Shown here in pieces: positions 47,250 to 60,655 of a stretch of 64,000 bases of DNA. The stretch's first letter is position 1. Every line of letters begins with the position of its first letter. Where the stretch lies: assembly GCA_036971475.1 (NCBI GenBank), contig JBAIZL010000001.1, positions 99,703,850-99,767,849 on the forward strand, written 5' to 3'. Source of the DNA: Prosapia bicincta (Eukaryota; Arthropoda; Insecta; Hemiptera; Cercopidae). A program made the position numbers and the translations under genes. Under the pieces are notes generated by a model. It was not told the origin of the DNA. It was given only the letters and a program-made list of their open reading frames with translations, and did no database searches.

Positions 47250-48790
47250 GAGAGAAGCACCTACACGATATTAGATTTCAAACGATTTTAAAGATTTTTT
47301 TGGTTTTGTAGAAACTGTAGGTTCTCAACGTCTTGTTTGGAATTTAGTATGAGGTTATCAACATAGCCTAAGAATATGTTTGTTCAACATATTTCAATTA
47401 TTAGGTAATATTATTAAAGTTATGACGAATCCGGGTTTTAGGGAGTTTTCACATATTTTGGTTCACAAAGCACGCTGTCTACAGATAAAGTAAATAAAAT
47501 AATTTACGAATAATACCTATTTAAGATAATGGAAACAGTCCAAATAGTTTTTATTTTACCGCCAGCGCACGTGTGTTTGTGTGTGTGTGTGTGTATGTGC
47601 GCGCGCGCACGATTATGTGTATGAAATAAAAATAAGAAACAATAATATTTAAGAGGTGTTCAAAAGATTAATATTGCGTATAATTCACATTTTTACCAAT
47701 AAACGCTCCTTTATGTTATAAATGAATTTGTCTATGTAAAAATCTCACGATAGACATCCGTTTCCTTTACAAAGATGTTTTATTTAATCAAAGTAAATTG
47801 AAACATCCGAGTTTCGCGTTTAAAATACTTTAGCTCTAAATCACCGCCCGCACCCTACCCTTAAGATCAATCATGGTGATTACAATCAGAACAAGAAATA
47901 AATCTGCCTTATCGACTTACAATCTGTAAAATAAATTCACATCAGCTGTCTGACAAGTTCCAATCAACGTGATTGCATCTTCCCGTCTCGATGGGAGGAA
48001 ATCTGATATTATAAACAGAAAATTGTCTGCTTCAAAAAAGGAAATAAACTGATTGGTGTTTACCTTGGAAATCATTCTTTATTTGAATTATTTTAGAGTT
48101 ATCATGACTTTAAAATTACCTTCCGGCTGCTATTGGCAATTTCGAAATTCCTTATTCGGCTTATTAGTAAAGGTTTGTTCGGTGGTTTTGGAAATTATTT
48201 GGCCATCTTTGGACTTTTTACAAGGGGCACTACTCAATGAGAAATAATAAGCTATAGTGAGAAAGTTTATAGTCAGGGGTCTTGAAATATTTATGCTGAA
48301 TATACTTTAGGCTGACCAGTTTCTCAACTATGCTGAAATATATAGCGTAATTAAATCATGCAGAAGCCATTAACGAACAGATATTATTCAGCCGGTAATA
48401 CTGAGTGGCCTGTTTGTAGCAAATTGAGACTACAGCAAATTGCTTTCGATTAGCGGGTATTCATTTCCATTACGTTTAGTAGAAATTACCAGATTCTAGA
48501 CAAGTGCTTTTGGCAGGAATTGAGCAATAAATAAAATTAAAGTAGGCATGTCTGGTTTATCATGTCTTGCAAGTGTAATACGTTTGTCGTTGATCTAACG
48601 TGTGTAGGCTTACAGAACGTTGTATGAAACTTAGAGTCAATGTTACATAAATGAAACATAAATTAAAGACGCATAGTGAGGTAACAGAGGTAGAGTTTAG
48701 TGAACAGGGACACTCTCTGTTTAGGAAGAACAAAAACTGTTTAATTTGAGTTATAATTCTCTCCCTCTTTCATGTGCGCACTCACGCAGA
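47250..48790. other. Intronic, nothing recognised
   Basis: About 1.5 kb including a short (TG)n/(CG)n tract at 47570-47612. The 64-codon frame at 48053-48247 has no motif. Confidence 0.45.
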
Positions 48791-48792
48791 CA

Positions 48793-48794
<2 letters not shown>

Positions 48795-48887
<93 letters not shown>

Positions 48888-48918
48888 ATACACACTCACA
48901 CACACACACACAACCGCA

Positions 48919-48952
<34 letters not shown>
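48795..48952. repeat. (CA)n microsatellite, long
   Basis: About 75 CA units with interruptions (CATACACATACACACTC, and a CGCATGCGCGCGCG segment near 48914-48929). All long frames across it are repeat artefacts. Confidence 0.95.
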
Positions 48953-49182
48953 TCACTTGTATGACGAAAAACGAAAATTAGGATTTTAAACCCTATGACA
49001 AATATGAAGATCAATGCTCGCGAGTACAAGGTTGGTTTTCTTACATGGTTTAATTTCTGACAGACTTTCGAAAGATTTCTATAAATTTCTTTTCTCCACC
49101 TCTGTAAAAGAAAAGAAAAGAAAAATAATACCTTAAAGGGGACGCTTAAAATGCAGAAGAAATGAAAAACAGGCATATCAGA

Positions 49183-49730
49183 GAAGGTTTCTCCTTAAGT
49201 AGACCTACAGTCCAATCAGGGTAAGAGAACGCAATGAGGGCACAGTTGACCTGATATGTTTTGCTTAAGCATAACAAAATTAAAAGTAGAACTAATTGAG
49301 GTTTAAGAAACGGGCATAACCATACACTAGAAAGTGGTTCACGATACCCAAGAGTTGTAATACGAGGATAAACATGGCATAACCTGGGAAGGTTTTTACC
49401 TGAAGCAGATCTACACTCCACTCAGGGTACGAGATCAAATTGAGGGTACACTGTGCCTGTTATGTTTTCCTTAAAAACATAATAAAATTAAAAGTAGAAC
49501 GAAGTAAGGTTTCCGGAAAGTGGATCACGATATCCTAGAATTGTAAGACGAGGATAAAGAAGGCATAACCTGGGAAGGTTTTTATCTGATGCAGATCTAC
49601 ACTTTACCCAGAGTGGGTAACAATGTGGGTGCACTGCCCCTAACATAATTTCCTTAAACATAACAAAATAAAAGTAGGCCTACAAAATGGACATCATGAT
49701 ATCCATGAATTATAAGGCAAGAGAGAACAA
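49183..49730. repeat. Tandem repeat, about 180-210 bp x 3
   Basis: Three degenerate copies share GAAGGTTTxTxCxTxA, CAGATCTACACT-like, TTAAGCATAACAAAATTAAA and GGATCACGATATCC-like blocks, starting near 49183, 49387 and 49577. Not coding. Confidence 0.75.
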
Positions 49731-49949
49731 GACATGCTATCAACAAAGACACAATATTTTTCAAGCAGTAGGAAATTTCATTTCACTAGAGATTAAACAT
49801 AACCATCCAAACCAGCAATTTAGAACAAATGTCTAAATGCAGACTAAAGCAGTATTAGGTGATAACTGTATAAAACAACTGTGGCGTAATATTTATCATA
49901 AATAAATAAAACCTCTATGCCACAAATGATTTTTTTTCTTTTTTTTAAA

Positions 49950-49992
49950 ACCTTATGTACTTTTCGATTGCATAGCAATCATCCTCAGAAGT
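49950..49992 (-). ncRNA. Hammerhead ribozyme, GUAC family
   Basis: Minus strand: ACUU, CUGAGGA, helix II GAUUG/CAAUC with loop CUAUG, GAAA, helix III AAGUACAU (one mismatch), cleavage base A, then AGGU pairing back with one G-U wobble. Core complete. Confidence 0.75.
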
Positions 49993-50034
49993 AATTTACA
50001 ATAAAATACCAAATTAATTATTTTATTCTAAATT

Positions 50035-50075
50035 ACATCTGAGGATTATTACTATGCAATCGAAATGTACATAAG
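50035..50075 (+). ncRNA. Hammerhead relic, GUAC family
   Basis: The plus-strand mirror has CUGAGGA, GAAA and a perfect AUGUACAU palindrome, but helix II (UAUUA against CAAUC) no longer pairs and helix I has one pair. Inactive by inspection. Confidence 0.5.
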
Positions 50076-50139
50076 GTTTTAAACAAAAGTAAAAGGTCAT
50101 TTGTGGTATAAAGGTTTTATTTATTTATGATAAGCATTA

Positions 50140-50400
50140 GGTGACATGATATTACTGGATTGTTATGAATTCTTACAGAAATACTTCTAAAAACACGTCA
50201 TATTTTACATATGGTATGTATAACGAAATAACCATTTTAAATATAATTGATTTTTAGAAAAAACGAGATATTTTTAAGTTGAACCATAGTATTTTTTACC
50301 AAACTGATTTCTGAAAAAGCCTTTTAATTCCAATTTATAAATTGTGCGTGTATTATTGACAATTATATTGTTTATAATATATGATGTTAGTATTATTATT
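50140..50400. other. Intronic, nothing recognised
   Basis: Short AT-rich gap between two hammerhead units. Confidence 0.4.
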
Positions 50401-50536
50401 GTTTGAATATTCCTGATGATGTTGGTACTGTTAGCCAACGAAAAGCTTTGAATTGTAAATTCAGTTATAATTCTTGTATTTGTATTTTGACTTTTGCTCT
50501 TTATTAATACACAAGAATACATATTGCGATATTTAT
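50400..50536 (+). mobile_element. PLE end with hammerhead
   Basis: A plus-strand hammerhead is followed by CTTGTATTTGTATTTTGACT and AATACACAAGAATACATATT, the sequence that forms the 68-bp palindrome at 18067. It is a 3' PLE end without coding sequence, abutting another unit. Confidence 0.75.
50409..50453 (+). ncRNA. Hammerhead ribozyme, AAGCUU family (best preserved)
   Basis: Plus strand: AUUC, CUGAUGA, U, helix II GUUGG/CCAAC with a nine-base loop, GAAA, palindromic helix III AAGCUU, cleavage base U, GAAU. All core bases are present, with four pairs in helix I and five in helix II. Confidence 0.85.
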
Positions 50537-50590
50537 ATATATATTAAAACAACATAGGTTATTTAAATACAAGAATATTTATTAATTTAT

Positions 50591-50635
50591 ATTCAAAGCT
50601 TTTCGTTGGTAAATAGTACCAACATAATCAGGAAT
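50591..50635 (-). ncRNA. Hammerhead with G8-to-U core mutation
   Basis: Minus strand: AUUC, CUGAUUA, GUUGG/CCAAC, GAAA, AAGCUU, U, GAAU. All helices are perfect but the core G8 is U (plus-strand A at 50626). G8 takes part in catalysis, so this copy should not cleave. Confidence 0.75.
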
Positions 50636-50661
50636 GAAAACTACAATTGACTGTAATTTTC

Positions 50662-50706
50662 ATTCCTGATGATGTGGGTACTGTTTACAAACGAAAAGCT
50701 TTGAAT
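50662..50706 (+). ncRNA. Hammerhead ribozyme, AAGCUU family
   Basis: Plus strand: AUUC, CUGAUGA, GAAA, AAGCUU, U, GAAU with a four-pair helix I. Helix II (GUGGG against CAAAC) is partly unpaired, so activity is doubtful though the core is intact. Confidence 0.7.
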
Positions 50707-50775
50707 ATAAATTAATAAATATTCTTGTATTGGAATAACCTATGTTGCTTTAAATTATTAAACAAGAAAACGTAT

Positions 50776-50893
50776 TATATATATATATATTTTCACATGT
50801 ATATAGTATATATTAGTACATATGAGTGTTTTTGTGTGTTGATGTGTGTGTGTGCGTGTGTGTGTGTATGTATGTGTGTGTGTGTGTGTGTGT
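50776..50893. repeat. (TA)n and (TG)n microsatellites
   Basis: A TA tract to about 50791, unique sequence, then interrupted TG units at 50827-50893. Confidence 0.9.
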
Positions 50894-51115
50894 CTTATAA
50901 CTAAGCCTTATTTAGTTTGCATGAATAAGGGTGAAAGTCGGAGATTCTCCTACTTTATCACAGGGACTTTACTTTCCCCTAAGTGTAAACCGACTTATTG
51001 ATCAAACTAATCACCTATCTACTCTTGCATTAGTGCGTTTAGAGTCCAATCAGGTCATGTTTAACTTTTAATGTGACAGTTGGTATCCAATTCTCATATT
51101 TCATCGGTTTTACAG

Positions 51116-51324
51116 ATTCCGTTTGGAGTTTATCTTTGACAGCAGTCAGAATAGAAGGACACACAGTCAAAGGTAATAGCACTGTCCTAGAATGCATGTT
51201 CGACCTCCAAGGGGAATCATTATACTCCGTCAAGTGGTACAAGGACGGCAATGAGTTTTATCGTTTTCTCCCTAGAGATCATCCACCTGTTCAGGTCTTC
51301 CCGTTGCCTGGAGTCTATGTTGAT
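51116..51324 (+). CDS. beat-family gene, exon 2 (Ig domain, first half)
   Basis: The acceptor TTTTACAG ends at 51115; the donor GTGAGT starts at 51325; 209 nt, entering in phase 1 and leaving in phase 0. The translation carries beaten-path hallmarks: the first Ig cysteine in LECMFDLQGESLYSVKWYK (C of strand B and the invariant W of strand C), then EFYRFLPRDHPPVQVFPLPG and YVD at the splice point. Beat proteins are insect Ig-superfamily ligands for Side receptors, secreted or membrane-bound, and act in axon guidance and synaptic matching. The split of the Ig domain just after the PG-x-x-VD motif is usual in this family. I cannot tell which beat paralogue it is. The family is confident; the assignment to exon 1 at 9108 is less so. 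Confidence 0.93.
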
Positions 51325-51933
51325 GTGAGTAATTTTCATTTCAAAATAAAGTATTATAATATTTTTTAAACAATTAAGATCTTATGGTTTTATACTTAAA
51401 ATATTTCTCCAAAAACTCTCGTTGAGTTTGAAAATGGTTTTCAAATATTTAATAATTTACTATTAGTTTCTTAGTACAAGAAAATTCTTTAGAACCACTA
51501 TAAAACCATATCAAACTCGGATGTATTTGAAAATGTTTAATTATTAAAGTAAAGTTTGTTTAGTAATAAATATATTGCATACGTGCAGTAAATTATCCAT
51601 CCCACCCCATTTTTAAAAGTTAGTCAATTACATACTTAATCTGCAGTCAATGTGGACTTGAAGAGAATAACTTATTAATTTTCCTAGAGGGTACAAGCGA
51701 TTCACCTTAAAAGCCCACTTGATAAGGGTTAATATTTATAATCACCCTTCTTGTCACACATTTAATTCCCTTCCGTTCAAAAATGTTTCAAGCGAAATAA
51801 CAATCTCTTCCTCAAATTTAAGATTTTCTATCAACCTTAAAACAATGCTAAATAATTTACTGTCTCAAAGTTAATAGTTTCAACATCACTACTTTTGTTT
51901 CCTACACTGATATTGTGTAATCTAAGCTCCGTT

Positions 51934-52158
<225 letters not shown>

Positions 52159-52198
<40 letters not shown>
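52159..52198. repeat. (TA)n microsatellite
   Basis: About 20 TA units, right of the PLE remnant. Confidence 0.95.
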
Positions 52199-52206
<8 letters not shown>

Positions 52207-52440
52207 CACTTTAATGTTTAAACGGGTACCCTTTTTGGTATATTTTCTAGTCGGTTTTCGAGAACTATTAATTACTTACTCTCATTTTCAAGCTTATTTT
52301 CAGTCTCAAGAAAAGGTTGAAAATAAGATGTAATTAACAGTTCACGAAAATTGACTCGCAAATATACCAAGTAAGATTCTTGCTTAAATACATTAAAGTG
52401 TAAGTGATAAGTGAATACAAGAAAACTTGGTTTCAAAATT

Positions 52441-52482
52441 ACACACATACACACACACACGCGCGCGCGCGCGCGCATATAT
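52441..52482. repeat. (CA)n(CG)n microsatellite
   Basis: CA units, then about nine CG units, then a short TA run. Confidence 0.95.
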
Positions 52483-53480
52483 ATAGACTAGAAAAAAGAT
52501 GACCCGGTTTGGCTAAGAAGTGAAACAACTTTATATACAGTTCCAACGTGGGTCCATTTCCATGGCACATTAACTCTGAATGAGATACACTTAGTGTGAG
52601 TGTATCTCTAGAGGGACTTTAGACGACATTTCAGCTTAGTTGGTTTGGCGAAACTTATTGTAAGGAATATTCGGTCAATTAAGTGGTTCTTGGCGGTAAT
52701 TTAAAGTAATACTAGGAAGGCCTGAATACCTAACTTATGCATGCAATGACTGGCAGAAAGAAACAAGGTCAGGAGAGTAAACCGAGGAATGCTTATGGAG
52801 GCTGGACTACATGCCCTATAGAGCGCTATTTGTGTCCAAATAGCTTACATTTTTACAACTTCAATTTTGTAAAAACATTAAGCACAAAGATTTTCAAATA
52901 CTTAGTAACAATACTCTCATGGTTGCAACTTTACAGCTGATAAACGTAGGCTGTTGGCATATAATGATGGCTTAAATCTAAACACATTTTATCAAAAAAA
53001 ATTTATATGGGCTAGGTACTATATATAAAACCGTTCTGGATGTATATCAAAAGCTTATAATAACATGAAGATAAATGTATAAATAAGACATTTTACAAAA
53101 TAAATATATGTATTTCTGGTATTCAGGAATGTACTCCCTTCATCGAAATCATATATGAATAGTTAACTAATCTTAAATTTTTGGGGAATGAGTCTTTTTA
53201 GTGACAATATAGCGCAATCTAGCTAGAGGGCGAGGAAACTGGTTTTTAGTTAAACGATAAGGCACAGGAACGTGTTTCAAAAGACATCTGAAGGATTTAC
53301 ATAACATTTAAAACTGTTTGAATTACTTTAATATTACGTACACAATAATTACATAACATTTAAAGCTAATTGGGTAACCTTAAAAACTACATAAACATTA
53401 ATTAAAAAACATATAAGACTAATCTGTTAATTTTTAGACTACATAATAAACAATATTCGAGCTGGCTTATGAGTGAAGGT

Positions 53481-53596
53481 TGTAAACAAAAGATTAAATA
53501 GGATACGACTCACAATTATAAAAACTTTATTTTATGTTAAGTTTATTTTAAGTTTTCATAATTGTGAGTCGTAGCCTATTTATTTTTTTGTTTACA
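53481..53596. repeat. Inverted repeat, 47-bp arms
   Basis: Arms TGTAAACAAAAGATTAAATA...AAACTT and AAGTTTT...TTTGTTTACA share ATTGTGAGTCGTA. The loop is about 22 bp. No ribozyme core was found. It could be a small MITE or a further PLE end. Confidence 0.7.
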
Positions 53597-54009
53597 TAAA
53601 CACCATTTACATACCATTTAAATGTAACCAGGTATCTAAAGGATATTTAAATAGTCATTTATTTCTACAGCTTTTAATGGATTTAGAGAAGTTATTTACC
53701 ATAGTTATTTTGGCAGCCCAAGTTATTAAGGTATTAAGTTAAATCTCAGCCTAATACTTTTAATGTTTTAATGGTATTTATGGCAAGTAAATATGAACAA
53801 TAATCAGACAACTAAATTGTTTTGTTGTTTCATCAAGAGAAAAAAATCCAATATATGATTAACACATACAAGTGTTAGGCTGATATTAACTTCAAATAGG
53901 ATGAAGACGGGTGCATAGTTCTAGTTGTTTATTGAAGTACAGACATTCATGTATACATTCCCTCTAATGAAAACAATGAAAGTGTCACCTCTATACCACC
54001 ACAGTATGC

Positions 54010-54023
54010 GGGGGGGGGGGGGG
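54010..54023. repeat. Poly-G run
   Basis: Fourteen consecutive G, unusual in this AT-rich DNA and a common site of sequencing error. Confidence 0.9.
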
Positions 54024-57000
54024 TATATATGGAGAATTAAGATAAATTATCAGGTCGGGATATGATGACACTTACTGGATGAGATACTTTCACTGTTGTA
54101 ATGCAAAGAAAGCTTCGATAAACATTCTAAGACTCTTTTTTACAATTCATAAATATTAATAGAAGCTGTTGTTCATAATAACTTCAATAAAATATTTCAA
54201 CTATACAAAAGTTTACCTGCCGTTTTAGTAAGGGGTTTTTAATGTTGTAAGACGTTTTTATTGAATTAGGCCTACAAAAGTACAGCAATATTGTAAAACT
54301 TGCAGCAAAAGATACGAAAATTCTAAGACATGTGCAAATAAATACGATAGTTACAGGATGCAAAGTATAGAAAAGATATATCGGGCGAAAAACTTAAGTG
54401 TGCAAAAATGAGAAACGAGAATGATGAAAAAGCAGACAACTTCACACATCTGTACTTTAATGAGGCGTTCAGAACCGAGTTGGTCATCCCCCCAAATCTC
54501 TTATCTAATGTTAGATGCTAAAAATTTACCCGATTTTTAAAACTTGCTATTTTATAAAGGAATTGAGAAACACAAAAATTGTTTGAACTTTAATAGTTTA
54601 ATAGACGTAGTTTTGTTATGAAACATGCCTTTAATATTGCTAAGACATTTGCAACTTTTCAGTATGGTAACCATTCTGGAATAGATTTCATTTGGTCTTT
54701 ATAGACAGATGGCCTAGCGTTAGAATAATTAAACTGAAAATGTGTTTTTAATTACAAATCGGTTTATTATAAATTAATCAGTTACCCTGTTCCAATCTTG
54801 GCCGTGTATTGTATTTGAAGAGTAACAGAATAAAGTATTGGTTTTAAATTCTACCACTTTCAATCTGTTTTACTTTTTCAGATCAGGATAAAATGAATGG
54901 ACAAGGTGGTATGAATTCAATGCAAAAAATCCTTGTTTTTTCTTTGCTATTATGTCGCTCTTAGCAAATAGTACAGATAGGAGTGTAGTTGTAATGATAT
55001 TCAAATGTGCCGTTTCCTACTGTCTGATAAAAAATATATATTTTTTTTGCTCTGTAGTAATATTTGTAACCATTTTACGTTTTCACCGTCAATGGTAATT
55101 TTTGACGCTTTGTCATATTTTTTTCTGATGATAGAATTATTATTTGATTAAAGGGCTTAAAGATATTTTGTTTTTGCTATAAAGGATTTTTCTATCCATC
55201 ATTATTAAATTCATCCATTCCATAAACACAAATATATTAGAGTGCTATTTCGTATTTTTTGTCTATTGCGTCTAAACCAGAAACACATTAAAGAAAATAA
55301 TAGCTACTAACTACAAATTGTGCTGAATTTCGATAATAAAAAAGTAGACGACTGAACCCAAAATTGGAAATATGCATCCATTTTAATATTTCAGAAATGA
55401 AAATATAATACTACTTTAGCTGTAGTAGAAAAGTTATTAAAATACTAGACCAGGCAAGAACGAATTTCTTCAGAGCCTCATGAGATAACAGACTCGTCTC
55501 ATGGGAATTTCATAGGGTTATTCATTTTAAGATCATGTAGTTACCTTGTTTTACAAAAATGTGATAGTTTTTGCCCACCAAAACACGTTAAATTCCTAAC
55601 TGTTAACGAAAAAGTCAGGAAACCGCTGATGCTAGATTGGGCCATGCCACATGATTCACTCAGCCATCATCTGTTTACAGATAACCACGTATAGTAGAAT
55701 AAGTGTCAGCTGTCTATCAAAAAGTACCATAACAGAAACAATCTGGTAGTAAAAATTACATAATACCAAATTTGTTTCTAATCTAAACTCAATTTCATAA
55801 GCTATTAGGGTTTGTCCAATTTGTCTTAATGCAATAGAATTAATACTACAAAAGTATTACGCTAATGACAGATTTTGGAACTCGGCAACGATGAAATGTT
55901 TCTTTAAAAACTGGGATTGACAAACTTCCCTTTGCTACTAACATTTTTTCGTCTGTAATCTCCTGAGATAAATATGAACGGCATTGTGAGATACTGACGA
56001 AGTGGCAATGTAGCGCCCAGCTGCTATCCCATTATGCCTTTTTCGTTCCAAACACGTTTCTAATTCTAACTGCACTTTAATACAATGGGCAAGTGAAAAC
56101 AGACAATACAAATGAAAGCTCTGAAATAAAATATGTATATGGATTAGTGGAAAATAGTTAAGGATAGGAAACTATTTTAAGAAATGAGAATAATATATTT
56201 AAGGAGAAAATTTAAAAAACACCTTCTGACGTGGTAAATGTAACATAAATCAGAGAGAAAGAAATTGGTTTGAAAACTTCTTTGAAAAAAATAACATTTT
56301 GTATGGTGCTATAAAAGGCACGACACATCAAATAAAGAAAAGTAATGAATTTCGAAAATAATAAAATAATATATCGGAGAGGCTTTAAGATAATGGGCTA
56401 AATGTTTCGATAAAGTCTGAAGCGAAAAATGTAAAATTAGAGATAGTTTTGAGTTTGCCATTTTAGAAAAATAATGAATTCTGTCTGGTTTATGTTAACC
56501 CATGATGGGCTAATAATTGATAAGAAAGCTTCTATTGTATAGCTTAGAAATCACAGTAAACGATAACTGAAATGTAGTGATAACATTAATTTATCACGTA
56601 TGCACTTATCCAGAGACCTAGTGTCAATGCTTGTTACCGAGGCGCAGGGATGTGAGTTTTGTAGTGAATATTTATAAAGCTGTCTTACACGTCGCTCACA
56701 GTTTAGTGTTCCGAGATAAACCTGTGTCAATAATTAAAGAAGCACTTAAGTTTAAAGAGGTTTTATTTAACTTGTCCATACGAATTACGATTGCAATTAT
56801 ACGTATGGAAATATTTAAATCATTTACGATGAAAGGTTTTCGTTAATCAACAGTAATTTAGATAAACATCAACAAAATCATAATCTACTTCAGTTTTAAA
56901 AACATCATTCTATTTCTTAATTATTACAAATCTTTATTATGTTTTCTTAAAATTTAAATAGACATGAATAATTCTTTAGTTACTTAGGCGGCTGAATGAT

Positions 57001-60000
57001 CTAGTGGGAAGTAACTTTACCCTTAATCATAGGTAATAGATTTGGCCCCGATACAGTCAAAGAATTTGTGTGAGCTTTATTTGCCATTATATCGACTAAT
57101 TAGGTGAATATAATTGTAATGAATCTATGGTTCTAACGGTGGTTGAAGAGTACGCGGTGGCTCGCCTACAATGTTATGAAAAAGCTCATTACTACTATTG
57201 TTATTCCTCCACCTGTAACGATTGCTATCGTTCCATGCATCCTTGCACTTTGCGTTTGTCTATTTCCAATAAGGCCTGGTTCGTTTTGCCTAAAATTTAT
57301 ATAAAAACTCGTTTATTGAACCCATCCTGTAGGATAATAGGGGCTAAACTATTAGTAACGATGTGGTGGCGTTGCGCTACCATACATAATACTTAATTTT
57401 TTTGTTTGTTTTTAACATGGTTTTTAGAAGCTGGAACATGTTTATAATTCATGAAATTTCGATTTTGTTGTATTACTATTTAATTACTGCTTTTGTTGCT
57501 TTAACCGTTCAACTAAACGTTGAATTAGACAATTAAGTCTAAGATATTTTAGATAATCTTAAGACAGATTATATAAGATTAAGACAAAGATTTGTCTTCT
57601 TTTTCTTCTAAAGTCGGAACACAAGAAAGACCACTGCCACTTGTTTCGGTGGCCTCTATGAAAATAACATTTCTGGATTTACCCTGCTACCTCGTTCTTA
57701 CTTTTAAGAAATAAAACTATAACGAGCTATGTAAAAGTAGCGTTGTTCGACATTTGCCCTATTTTATTTTGACTCATTATTATATACTCATTTATTATTG
57801 TTATAAGTATAATGTACATTTTATTTCAGTATTACTGACAATTTCTGTTTTTTTTTTTACTCAGGGTTCACTACATTATTTTGAAACTGTCATTAAAGGT
57901 TTTCTAAAAATGCTCCTAAAAAAACATTTATGATGAGTTAAATCAGATATGCACACATATTAACCTTTAGAGAAAGAAACAAGCGAAAACTTTTTTAAAA
58001 CGTTTTTCAACTGTTTTAAATAAGTTACAAACGGGCGAACGCAGTTAGGTACAATTTTTTAGATACCTATGGGATAAGATTTTAGAGCTAAATAAATTGC
58101 GAAAGAAATTTATAAATAACATAATCCAATTTTACTAAGATGAATAATCATTGCTGGCTTTGTAATATTTTTTTTAATATTACTGATATATAATATAATT
58201 GTTGAAACCAAGATGTAAAATAATTGTGCTTTAAAATCCTTCTTAACGTTCGATTTCATGAGGATCTACGGCATTTCATTGCTTCTAAGAGCTCTGTAAT
58301 TATAGATCATTTCAGATAGAGATACCTCTGTTCTTTTAGTAAATTTCTTTCTCAAATCAAATGAATGAAAAAAATATAAAATTTACAAGAAAGAAAATAT
58401 ACGGTTAATTTGCTTTTACTTCAATTTACATATTTCAGGGTATATTGAAATAAATTTGTGCTAATTTGTTTTTAAACGCCTCATTAAAAAGTAAAATTTA
58501 TTCAATTTTTTCATAGCTCCAACAACGTAAATAGATGTCCCGAAGGGAAAGGGTTGATGAGGTCTCAGTACGGCTATCAAATATAATAAAATCCATATTA
58601 CAGAACGATATTTGAGTATCAGATCTGGATTTCTTCTTACTTTCAACCTTTTACATCATAAAGAGCTGTGACAATATGCTTCATCTAAAAGAAAAATAAG
58701 TAAATGGGATAATATAAAAATATTTATTTTTCCGAGCCAAACGTAAAAGTTGCAAAATAAGAATGGAATACATCTTTCTTTGCATTTCTAAAGTTTAACT
58801 GAAATATGTATTTGATAATTCGTCAGGAAACTGAAGTTAACCACTATATCTCTTTAATTTCAAGACGATATTAAGAGTTATCAACTATTTCCGGTCAATA
58901 TTATTATTTTAAAAAATATTTTGCAAAAGTAAGTACATAATTTGTTACTACCTTTTGAGTTTTCTTATTTAAAATCCTTGGTTGCCTTTAATTATTATTG
59001 AGGTTTGCCTTGACAGTTGAACTCTAAGGCTGTCTGAATTATGAATCTTATTATTAATAGTGTTTTACAGTTTTATATGTTTGCTATATTTTATTTCCTC
59101 CAAAAAGGTTTAAATTATTTCAACACTCACAAAATTTTATTGTGGTGTATCATTTATTTTCTTGTTATTCAAATATTTAATATTGTTAACAGTTCTTAAG
59201 TTCATATTGTTCCTTAGGAGGAGAATTTACCTTTACCATTACTATTAATCATTAATACCTTCTCTGTACACCTTACTTACAGTTTCAACAATTTCCCGGT
59301 TGTTTTATAAATTGTATATGTAGCTGTTCTTCTGCAATGTGTTTTTTCATTTTTATTTGTAGTTCAATTTCTTTAAATCCAACATTACCCTAAAGACTTG
59401 CTCTCTTGCTACATGTGAACTTACATGTGATATATTTCATTGAAAGGGAGGATTATTCACCCTATTCCTGAATATACCTTTATTCTATTTTCCTCTCTGT
59501 GATTAGTAGAAGGTATCTTGAAAGTGACCTTAAAAAAGTGGTTCACTTTTAGCAACCTTTTTAGTCTGTTATTCATTTTCCCATAAGGCAGCAGACCAGA
59601 CATCAATAAAGAGCTACCCAATTTATCGCTCCTCGGTTTGAGGACTTTATGAATATCAAATGCCGAGTATAGCCACTTCGAATAATCTCACATATCCGAT
59701 AGCAGCCCCAGGCAATTCAGTCATTCCACAAGCTTTTCAATAGATACTAGACAAGACTATCAGCATTGTTGGTACGTTTTTAAGTTCGAAGGTGAGGGCC
59801 CATTCTTCCTACTCACAAAAGTGGGCATACACTATTGTTCGCCAGTTTAACGTGGATCAAGGAGGTTTGTAAATAATGGTGAAGCGTTCACAGCCGCATT
59901 ATACAGAACGTATAATGTCCGGATCATTCTTGGCGATCAGTATAAAACACATTTCTGAGGTCAGACCCTTAGCAAAGTTGCTTTCCTTTTTTCCTATTGC

Positions 60001-60519
60001 ATGCTTCTTCATCTGAGATTTATCCGTTTGCCTTTACATCGAATCGTCAATGATATGGTTTTCAGAGGCCAGAGATGAAGGTTCGTCCAGTTACCTTAGT
60101 GAGTTGCCTTGTTTGGTAGCCACTAACTTGGCGTCCACTGATGAACAGTCAAGCGTTCTAGAATGAGTGTGAGAAGGGTCTGATAGAGAAGAATTGCTTT
60201 TTCATCCCCACTGTGTGATTTGGTTTGCTAATCGTCATTTAAAGGAAAACAAGATCAGAATAAAAGTTGGACGAAGAATGGAAGTAAACATAATCTATTA
60301 GATACATTTTTGCAAAAGCGATCTTATAGGAAATATTTCCAGAGCATCCCATTAGTCTAGATGATAAGAGGTTAGCACCAAAATACATTAGCAATTTTCC
60401 CTTCTTCAAAATAAGAGTCCATGAGAAAATACGTTAAATTTCAATTTTATATCTTACTTGCTTCATATGTTCTATTTGGCCGTAATATTGTGTGCCTTAA
60501 TAATTATGTTTCACTCTAG

Positions 60520-60655
60520 TTGGACAGGTCGAACGAAACCCAGGTAGGTCTGAAGTCGCTAAACCTTGAAAGCAGTGGTCGTTACAGATGCGAAGTCTCT
60601 GCAGAGGCGCCATCCTTCCAGACAGTGTCGGAGCATGGAGATATGCTCACAGTAG
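60520..60655 (+). CDS. beat-family gene, exon 3 (Ig domain, second half)
   Basis: Acceptor TTTCACTCTAG, 136 nt, donor G/GTAAGC at 60656; enters in phase 0 and leaves in phase 1. The translation starts LDRSNETQVGLKSLNL and continues with SSGRYRCEVSAEAPSFQTV, then EHGDMLTV. It supplies the second Ig cysteine in the YRCEVSAEAPSFQT signature that is diagnostic of the beat family. NET is a potential N-glycosylation site. Spliced to exon 2, it completes the first Ig domain. Later exons (second Ig domain and C terminus) were not found before the window end and must lie further right. Confidence 0.93.

Larger units (their letters stand above)
49892..50136. mobile_element. Snap-back hammerhead unit, third family
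   Basis: An inverted repeat with ends TTATCATAAATAAATAAAAC and its complement, each arm carrying CTATGCCACAAATGA-like sequence and a hammerhead core (CTGAGGA). About 40 bp of AT-rich sequence separates the cores. The layout is the same as the units at 2210, 20912 and 50550, but the sequence is distinct. Confidence 0.75.
50550..50770. mobile_element. Snap-back PLE unit with two opposed hammerheads
   Basis: Inverted repeat with ends AACATAGGTTATTTAAATAC and GTATTGGAATAACCTATGTT, a close relative of the unit at 2210. TA tracts flank it. One hammerhead is damaged and the other has an intact core. Confidence 0.8.
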
